From contig CAMVIC010000110.1 of NCBI GenBank assembly GCA_947167435.1, positions 1 to 5,882 of the forward strand: a DNA stretch of 5,882 nucleotides, given 5' to 3'. Positions 1-4,517 of the stretch are shown here, piece after piece; position 1 is the stretch's first letter; every line of letters begins with the position of its first letter. Source of the stretch: an uncultured Clostridia bacterium. GTDB taxonomy: Bacteria; Bacillota_A; Clostridia; Oscillospirales; Oscillospiraceae. The position numbers and the translations under genes are program-made. The notes beneath the pieces are model-generated. The model saw nothing but the letters and a program-made list of their open reading frames with translations, ran no database searches and had not been told where the DNA came from.

Positions 1-54
1 GTGGAGTTCACAGGCGGAGACGTGGAAGAGATTCTGGAGAAGATTGAAGAATGA
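1..54 (+). CDS. scpA: C-terminal end of an upstream gene, probably segregation and condensation protein A (partial)
   Basis: Frame 1 is open from the first base to a TGA at 52-54 and encodes a 17-residue acidic tail ending in VEEILEKIEE. The start lies outside the window. Nothing in so short a tail identifies the family. The assignment rests on position: in Firmicutes scpA usually lies directly upstream of scpB, which begins 18 bases after this stop. If correct, it is the kleisin subunit that bridges the SMC heads and binds ScpB. The short gap suggests co-transcription and probably coupled translation with scpB. The GTG at base 1 is read as a valine codon, not a start. Confidence 0.5.
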   Translation: MEFTGGDVEEILEKIEE

Positions 55-72
55 GCACGGCGGTGAACGGAT

Positions 73-690
73 TTGATAGAGATTTCTTCGGCTATTGAGG
101 CGATATTGTTTGCGGCGGGGGAGAGCGTTCCCATCGCCCGCCTGTCTCTTGTGCTGGGCGCAGAGGAAAAAGAGATTATAAGGGCGGCGGAGGAACTGGC
201 CGAGTCCTACCTTCGACAGGAGAGAGGAATGCGGATCCTCCGGCTGGAGGACAAGCTTCAGATGTGCTCGGCACCGGAATATGCACCCTTTATCATTAAA
301 ACTCTTGAGCAGCGCAAACCGCCCATGCTGTCACAGCCGGCGTTGGAGACTCTGGCAATCGTAGCCTATTTTCAGCCGGTGACCCGGGCATATATCGATA
401 AAATCCGCGGAGTGGACAGCGCCTATACCGTCAGCGTTCTGCAGGAGCGGGGCCTGATCGAAATCTGCGGCAGGCTGGACGTGCCGGGGCGGCCGTCCAT
501 CTTCCGCACGACGGACGTTTTCCTGCGTACAATGGGCATCCGGGAGCTGTCTGAGCTGCCCCCGTTGCCGGATATGACGCAAAGCGAAGGCGTGGAAAAA
601 CTCCAGCATGCCATAGACGAACTGCAAAATGCCGCCCTTGAGGGCCAGATCTCCATGAGTGAGATTATGGCCAAAGAGACTGGGGAGTGA
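73..690 (+). CDS. scpB: Segregation and condensation protein B (ScpB)
   Basis: This 205-residue protein is a normal-length ScpB, which forms a dimer, binds the kleisin ScpA and regulates the SMC complex that compacts and segregates the chromosome. The N-terminus (SSAIEAILFAAGESV, residues 5-19) matches the usual ScpB opening. Residues 1-75 should form the first winged helix and about 85-160 the second. The second holds the family hallmarks LETLAIVAYFQPVTR (91-105), IRGVDS (111-116), GRLDVPGRPSIFRTT (133-147) and FLRTMGI (150-156). The tail is an acidic helical segment. The start is TTG at 73: an in-frame TGA at 64-66 and no ATG or GTG in between leave it as the only start that keeps the conserved N-terminus. 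The ribosome-binding site is weak (GGTGA, 62-66), so translation may depend on coupling to the upstream gene. Confidence 0.95.
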   Translation: MIEISSAIEAILFAAGESVPIARLSLVLGAEEKEIIRAAEELAESYLRQERGMRILRLEDKLQMCSAPEYAPFIIKTLEQRKPPMLSQPALETLAIVAYFQPVTRAYIDKIRGVDSAYTVSVLQERGLIEICGRLDVPGRPSIFRTTDVFLRTMGIRELSELPPLPDMTQSEGVEKLQHAIDELQNAALEGQISMSEIMAKETGE

Positions 691-696
691 TGGAAA

Positions 697-1425
697 TTGG
701 TTGCCCTGATCATTCTTGGCGTCCTGATACTGCTCATCGCTGCTGTGCTGCTGATTCCGGTGGGCGTGGACGTGTATTTCGAGGATGACGTGTTTCGTCT
801 CTCTGCCAAGGCCGCCGGAATGCTGATTCAGCTCTTCCCGCGCCCGCCGGCGGACGAATCCAAACCGAAGAAAGAGAAAAAACCGAAAAAAGAGAAAAAG
901 CCCAGGGAGCCAAAACCGGAGCAGGCGAAGAAAAAACGGAAGCTGAGCTTTACCAGGGATGAAATCTTCGAACTGATCCGTACGGTATTGAAAGGCATTG
1001 GGCGTTTCGGACGGAAACTGAAGGTAGACCGCTTCCTGCTGCACTATGTGGCGGCGGGATGGGATCCTTACAACACGGCCATGAGCTTCGGCTATGTGAA
1101 CGCTGCGCTGAATACCTTGGCACCCATGTGTGCCCAGCGTTTTACCGTAAAAGACTGCAGCGTATGGACTGCGGTGGACTTCAACGAGAACTGGCCGAAG
1201 CTGGACTTCGGTCTGACCATGACCATACGGATCGGACAGATTCTCGGCGTGGGCCTGTCCATCGGAATCGGCGCTTTGAAGATTCTTCTGCGAAGCCGCA
1301 AGCGGCAGAAACAGGAGGCCGCAGACAATCCGCGGATTCCGCCAACCGGCGACGGCGGCGGAGAAATGACAGATCATAACACAACGATTATACAGGAAGA
1401 GGAAAGGATGGCAGCAAATGGATAA
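697..1425 (+). CDS. DUF2953 domain-containing membrane-anchored protein (YtfI-like)
   Basis: This 242-residue protein is of unknown function. Residues 2-21 are a hydrophobic segment (ALIILGVLILLIAAVLLIP), a likely membrane anchor or uncleaved signal. Residues 51-82 are a very basic Lys/Glu/Pro-rich linker. Residues about 85-198 resemble DUF2953: a helical LIRTVLKGIGRFGRKLKVDRF stretch split by an LKVDRFLLHYVAAGWDPYNTAMSFG-type core, with a final amphipathic segment at 176-198. The TTG start at 697 is supported by GGGGAG at 682-687, nine bases upstream. The ATG at 690 is in another frame and does not give this protein. The gene starts 6 bases after the scpB stop and overlaps the next gene by 8 bases. 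In Bacillus subtilis the DUF2953 protein YtfI is encoded next to the GerW protein YtfJ, which fits this pairing. A sporulation role is inference from context only. Confidence 0.85.
   Translation: MVALIILGVLILLIAAVLLIPVGVDVYFEDDVFRLSAKAAGMLIQLFPRPPADESKPKKEKKPKKEKKPREPKPEQAKKKRKLSFTRDEIFELIRTVLKGIGRFGRKLKVDRFLLHYVAAGWDPYNTAMSFGYVNAALNTLAPMCAQRFTVKDCSVWTAVDFNENWPKLDFGLTMTIRIGQILGVGLSIGIGALKILLRSRKRQKQEAADNPRIPPTGDGGGEMTDHNTTIIQEEERMAANG
862..897 (+). repeat. 18-bp tandem duplication coding the basic linker of the DUF2953 protein
   Basis: Two adjacent 18-base copies (862-879 and 880-897) differ only at 870 (G) versus 888 (A). They encode the repeated hexapeptide KPKKEK, residues 56-61 and 62-67. 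The unit is a multiple of three, so gain or loss of a copy by replication slippage would keep the frame. The A-rich composition makes such slippage plausible. Confidence 0.8.
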
Positions 1426-1807
1426 CATCAATCCGATCGGCGAACTCATGCAGACCACCATGGAGAATGTCAGGAATATCCTCAAGGTCGACACGGTTGT
1501 AGGCGACCCCATCTATACGCCCGACGGGATTACACTGGTTCCCATTTCCCGCATCAGCGTCGGCTTCGGCGGTGGCGGTGTGGAATTCGGCAACAGGAAA
1601 GGCGGAGATGCCAAGCCATATGGCGGCGGCAACGCCACCGGCGTCAAGATTGACCCCATCGGCTTTCTGGTGATCAAGGACGGGTCCGTACGCATGATCA
1701 ACGTGACGCCTCCGGCCAATACCACTGTGGATCGACTGATCGATATGGTGCCGCAGGTTATGGATCGGGTAGACGCTTTTATTGAAAAGAACAAGCAGGA
1801 AAAATAA
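1418..1807 (+). CDS. ytfJ: GerW family sporulation protein (YtfJ-like)
   Basis: This 129-residue protein belongs to the GerW/YtfJ family, found mainly in spore-forming Firmicutes. In Bacillus YtfJ is a spore protein linked to germination; its biochemical activity is not established. Family features are the N-terminal helix (MENVRNILKVDTVVGDPI, 15-32), VPISRISVGFGGGGVEFG (41-58), the glycine-rich PYGGGNATGVKIDPIGFLVI (67-86) and the C-terminal VPQVMDRVDAFI helix (111-122). There is no signal peptide or membrane segment. The start overlaps the end of the DUF2953 gene by 8 bases; AAAGGA at 1403-1408 is a suitable ribosome-binding site nine bases upstream. The overlap implies translational coupling. 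It is the last gene before a hairpin at 1811-1840. Its presence is the best evidence that the host makes endospores. Confidence 0.93.
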   Translation: MDNINPIGELMQTTMENVRNILKVDTVVGDPIYTPDGITLVPISRISVGFGGGGVEFGNRKGGDAKPYGGGNATGVKIDPIGFLVIKDGSVRMINVTPPANTTVDRLIDMVPQVMDRVDAFIEKNKQEK

Positions 1808-1810
1808 AGG

Positions 1811-1840
1811 ATAAGCACTGCCCGGAAGGGCGGTGCTTAT
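1811..1840 (+). terminator. Hairpin between ytfJ and rluB, probable intrinsic terminator with a weak U-tract
   Basis: Arms 1811-1823 and 1828-1840 pair over 13 positions with one T-G wobble (1819/1832) and a GGAA tetraloop (1824-1827). The hairpin begins 3 bases after the ytfJ stop, where a terminator is expected. The sequence after the stem is TAATAAAC, not a run of T. Termination may therefore be partial, or the hairpin may be a processing or stability element that lets some transcription continue into rluB. Confidence 0.65.
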
Positions 1841-1867
1841 TAATAAACAGAGAGAAATCACACATAA

Positions 1868-2572
1868 ATGGAACGAATACAGAAAATCCTTTCCGCCTCC
1901 GGAATCATGTCCCGCCGCGCCGCAGAGGTCTGCATTTCCGAGGGGCGCGTAACAGTCAACGGACAGACGGCCGCTTTGGGCGACAAGGCGGATCCGGAAC
2001 GGGACCGGATTCTGGTGGACGGCAGGGAACTGTCGCCCGTCGGGGAAAAACTGTATATTATGCTGAATAAGCCCCGGGGCTATGTGACCACCCTGAAAGA
2101 CGAAAAGGGGCGGAAAAACGTGGCGGAACTGGTGCAGAACCTGGGCTGCCGGGTATATCCCGTGGGTCGACTTGACCTGGATTCGGAAGGCTTGCTGCTG
2201 ATGACCAACGACGGGGAATTTGCCAATGCTGTGGCGCATCCTTCCCACGAGGTGGACAAGGTGTATCATACCTGGGTCCGGGGAGATAATCTGGAAGAAA
2301 AACTGGAGCGGCTGCGTGCGCCTATGCAGATTGACGGCTATGCAGTTCGCCCCGCGCAGGTGGAGCTGCTGGAACGGCTTCCCGGCGGCGCACTGCTGTC
2401 GGTGACCATCCATGAAGGGCGAAACCGCCAGGTGAGAAAGATGTGCCGGCAGGCCGGGCTGCAGGTGAGCAGACTGCGCCGGGTTGCGGAAGGCGGCGTC
2501 CGTCTGGGCAATCTGAAGACCGGACGGTGGCGTCATCTGACGGCGGCAGAGCTGGAGCAGCTGCGAGGATGA
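1868..2572 (+). CDS. rluB: rRNA pseudouridine synthase, RsuA/RluB/RluE/RluF family
   Basis: This 234-residue enzyme isomerises a uridine in ribosomal RNA to pseudouridine. Residues 1-50 are an S4 RNA-binding domain (RIQKILSASGIMSRRAAE, then GRVTVNG). The catalytic domain starts near LNKPRGYVTT (66-75). The catalytic aspartate is D103 within GRLDLDSEGLLLMTNDG (100-116). Further signatures are the Tyr in KVYHTWV (131-137), EGRNRQVRKMC (183-193) and the closing LGNLKTGRWRHLTAAE. The length and S4 domain place it among single-site enzymes. RluB-type, acting on the 23S helix near the peptidyl transferase centre, is the usual assignment in Firmicutes, but RsuA (16S) cannot be excluded. The ATG at 1868 has only a weak AGAGAGA (1849-1855) upstream. 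No convincing promoter is visible in the 60-base gap. The stop overlaps or nearly touches the next start. Confidence 0.92.
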   Translation: MERIQKILSASGIMSRRAAEVCISEGRVTVNGQTAALGDKADPERDRILVDGRELSPVGEKLYIMLNKPRGYVTTLKDEKGRKNVAELVQNLGCRVYPVGRLDLDSEGLLLMTNDGEFANAVAHPSHEVDKVYHTWVRGDNLEEKLERLRAPMQIDGYAVRPAQVELLERLPGGALLSVTIHEGRNRQVRKMCRQAGLQVSRLRRVAEGGVRLGNLKTGRWRHLTAAELEQLRG

Positions 2573-2574
2573 AG

Positions 2575-3816
2575 ATGGAAAAAGACGAACGGATGCAGTG
2601 TTGGGACATTGTGGTAATCGGCGGAGGGGCCGCCGGCCTTATGTGCGCGGCAACTGCCGCTGGCCGCGGATTGCGTGTGTGCCTGCTGGAGCCAAACCAG
2701 AAGCTGGGACGGAAGCTGCGCATCACCGGGAAAGGTCGCTGCAACCTTACAAATAATTGCGATATCCGGGAGTTTATGGCCAACATCCCGGGGGACGGGC
2801 GCTTTTTATACAGCGCTGTCAACCGCCTGGCGCCCGCAGATGTGATGGCTTTTTTTGAAAACCAGGGCCTGCCGCTGAAAACCGAGCGGGGCAGCCGGGT
2901 ATTCCCCGTGTCGGACAATGCAAACGACGTTGCGGATACCCTGGCCAGGCTGTGCCGGCAGCGCGGCGTGCAGCTTCTGCACAGCGCGGCCCGGGAAATC
3001 CTGACTGCGGACGGCGCAGTGACCGGCGTGAAGACGAAAGAGGGAGAACTTGCGTGCAGAGCGGCGGCTGTCTGTACAGGCGGACTGTCCTATCCGCTGA
3101 CCGGCTCCACCGGGGACGGATACCGTTTCGCAAAGGCCCTCGGTCATACGGTAACGCCCTGCAGGCCCTCTCTGGTCCCCCTTGAGAGCGGCGACGACTG
3201 GTGCGCCGAAATGCAGGGCTTTGCCCCCAGAAATGTGACCCTCTCCGCCTATGAAAACGGGAAACTGATTTTCCGGGAGCTGGGGGAGATGCTGTTCACC
3301 CACTTCGGGGTCTCCGGACCGCTGGTCCTTTCCGCCAGCGCAAAGATGAGGCGCATGGACAGCGCAGAGTATACGCTGTGCATCGACTTCAAGCCTGCGT
3401 TGGATGAAAAAAAGCTGGATAACCGTATCCTCCGTGATTTTGAAAAATACGCAAACCGCGCCCTGAAAAACGCTCTGGGAGATCTGGCGGGGAAATCCAT
3501 GATTCCGGTGCTTGTCCGCCTTTCGGGAATCCCGGAGGAAAAACCGGTCCGGGAAATCACCCGTGAAGAGCGGCTGCGGCTGGTGAAGCTCTTGAAAGCC
3601 TTTCCGGTCTCCGTCTCCGGCTTTCGTCCCATCGACGAGGCCATCGTGACCGCCGGCGGCGTCAGCACGCGGGAGATCAATCCCCGTACCATGGAATCCA
3701 AGCTGGTGAGCGGTCTTTACTTTGCCGGGGAGGTACTGGATCTGGACGCATATACCGGCGGCTTCAATCTGCAGATCGCCTGGTCCACCGGCTATGTGGC
3801 CGGAAACTCTGTTTGA
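2575..3816 (+). CDS. HI0933/YhiN/YtfP-family FAD-dependent flavoprotein (annotated elsewhere as NAD(P)/FAD-dependent oxidoreductase or aminoacetone oxidase family)
   Basis: This 413-residue cytosolic flavoprotein has a Rossmann FAD site, DIVVIGGGAAGLMCA (11-25), with E39 at the end of the second strand positioned for the ribose. Family hallmarks follow: GRKLRITGKGRCNLTN (45-60), GGLSYPLTGSTGDGY (169-183), GEMLFTHFGVSGP (237-249) and the C-terminal FAD-contacting block TAGGVS...INPRTMESK...GLYFAGEVLDLDAYTGGFNLQIAWSTG (359-406). Substrate cannot be read from sequence. From memory, the E. coli member YhiN was reported as a 23S rRNA dihydrouridine synthase (RdsA); adjacency to a rRNA pseudouridine synthase suits that, but is inference. 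The frame extends upstream inside rluB, where it is not credible as coding. ATG 2575 is chosen because GAGGA (2565-2569) lies 5 bases upstream. ATG 2569, overlapping the rluB stop as ATGA, is the alternative and adds two residues. Confidence 0.9.
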   Translation: MEKDERMQCWDIVVIGGGAAGLMCAATAAGRGLRVCLLEPNQKLGRKLRITGKGRCNLTNNCDIREFMANIPGDGRFLYSAVNRLAPADVMAFFENQGLPLKTERGSRVFPVSDNANDVADTLARLCRQRGVQLLHSAAREILTADGAVTGVKTKEGELACRAAAVCTGGLSYPLTGSTGDGYRFAKALGHTVTPCRPSLVPLESGDDWCAEMQGFAPRNVTLSAYENGKLIFRELGEMLFTHFGVSGPLVLSASAKMRRMDSAEYTLCIDFKPALDEKKLDNRILRDFEKYANRALKNALGDLAGKSMIPVLVRLSGIPEEKPVREITREERLRLVKLLKAFPVSVSGFRPIDEAIVTAGGVSTREINPRTMESKLVSGLYFAGEVLDLDAYTGGFNLQIAWSTGYVAGNSV

Positions 3817-3830
3817 AAGGATAGCTTGAT

Positions 3831-4517
3831 ATGAACGGACATTTTGCAATAGCCATTGACGGTCCCTCCGGGGCGGGGAAGAGCAGCCTGGCCAGACGCT
3901 GCGCCTCATCGCTGAGCTTTCTGTATGTAGACACCGGAGCCATTTATCGGACGGTGGGACTTGCCGCCTGGCGGCAGGGCATCGACCGAAAGAACGAGGA
4001 GAAGGTGGCGGCCATGCTGCCACAGCTGGATATCCGTATGGCATATAACGAAAGCGGCGAACAGCGCATGTATTTAAACGGGGAGGATGTGTCCTCAGAT
4101 ATCCGGCTGCCGGAAATCTCCATCTGCGCCTCCGACGTCTCCGCACTGCCGAAGGTACGGTCTTTCCTGCTGGAAATGCAGCGGAAGATGGCCAGGGAGA
4201 ACAGCGTGATTATGGACGGCCGGGATATCGGGACCGTGGTTCTGCCGGATGCCGAACTGAAAATCTTCCTCACCGCCAGTGCCAGAGCAAGAGCGGAGCG
4301 GCGGATGAAGGAGCTTGTCGCAAAGGGCGTTGAGGCAGACTTTGAGGACGTGCTGCGGGATATCGAGTATCGGGATAGACAGGACAGCAGCCGCGCAGCG
4401 GCACCCCTGAAGGCGGCAGAGGATGCGGTGACGGTGGACACCACAGAGCTTGATTTTGACGAAAGCTTTGCGCTACTGATGCAGATTATCCGGGACAGGC
4501 TGGGATTGAGAACATGA
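3831..4517 (+). CDS. cmk: Cytidylate (CMP/dCMP) kinase
   Basis: This 228-residue cytosolic enzyme phosphorylates CMP and dCMP with ATP in pyrimidine nucleotide recycling. The P-loop GPSGAGKS is at 11-18. YVDTGAIYR (32-40) lies in the nucleoside-binding region. S101, R110, R131-D132 (in DGRDIGT), R181 and R188 sit where the E. coli enzyme has its CMP- and phosphate-binding residues. The lid region RDRQDSSR (181-188) is intact, and residues 199-206 (AVTVDTTE) form the usual final strand. The length is typical. ATG 3831 is preceded by AAAGGA (3816-3821) at nine bases. The gene starts 14 bases after the flavoprotein stop and its own stop overlaps the next start as ATGA (4514-4517), implying coupling. 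The order cmk then rpsA is widely conserved; here no plsC intervenes, as it does in some Clostridia. Confidence 0.97.
   Translation: MNGHFAIAIDGPSGAGKSSLARRCASSLSFLYVDTGAIYRTVGLAAWRQGIDRKNEEKVAAMLPQLDIRMAYNESGEQRMYLNGEDVSSDIRLPEISICASDVSALPKVRSFLLEMQRKMARENSVIMDGRDIGTVVLPDAELKIFLTASARARAERRMKELVAKGVEADFEDVLRDIEYRDRQDSSRAAAPLKAAEDAVTVDTTELDFDESFALLMQIIRDRLGLRT

Noticed and set aside
51..98. ATGA overlap at 51-54 as a start for scpB
   Set aside because: That frame stops after 15 codons and does not encode the ScpB N-terminus.
690..692. ATG overlapping the scpB stop as a start for the DUF2953 gene
   Set aside because: It is in a different frame from the DUF2953 protein; its translation has no family features.
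331..1512. Minus-strand open frame of 393 codons opposite scpB and the DUF2953 gene, and one of 382 codons at 1388-2536
   Set aside because: No recognisable domain, and fully covered by supported + strand genes; treated as shadows.
2443..2574. Upstream extension of the flavoprotein to an earlier start inside rluB
   Set aside because: It would add 44 residues unlike the family, which begins a few residues before the GGGAAG motif, and would overlap rluB deeply.
2806..4146. Long open frame on the minus strand (446 codons), and a similar one at 3944-5020
   Set aside because: They lie opposite the flavoprotein, cmk and ispH genes, which have clear family motifs. The translations are low-complexity and rich in Arg, Pro and His, as expected of antisense frames in GC-rich coding DNA.
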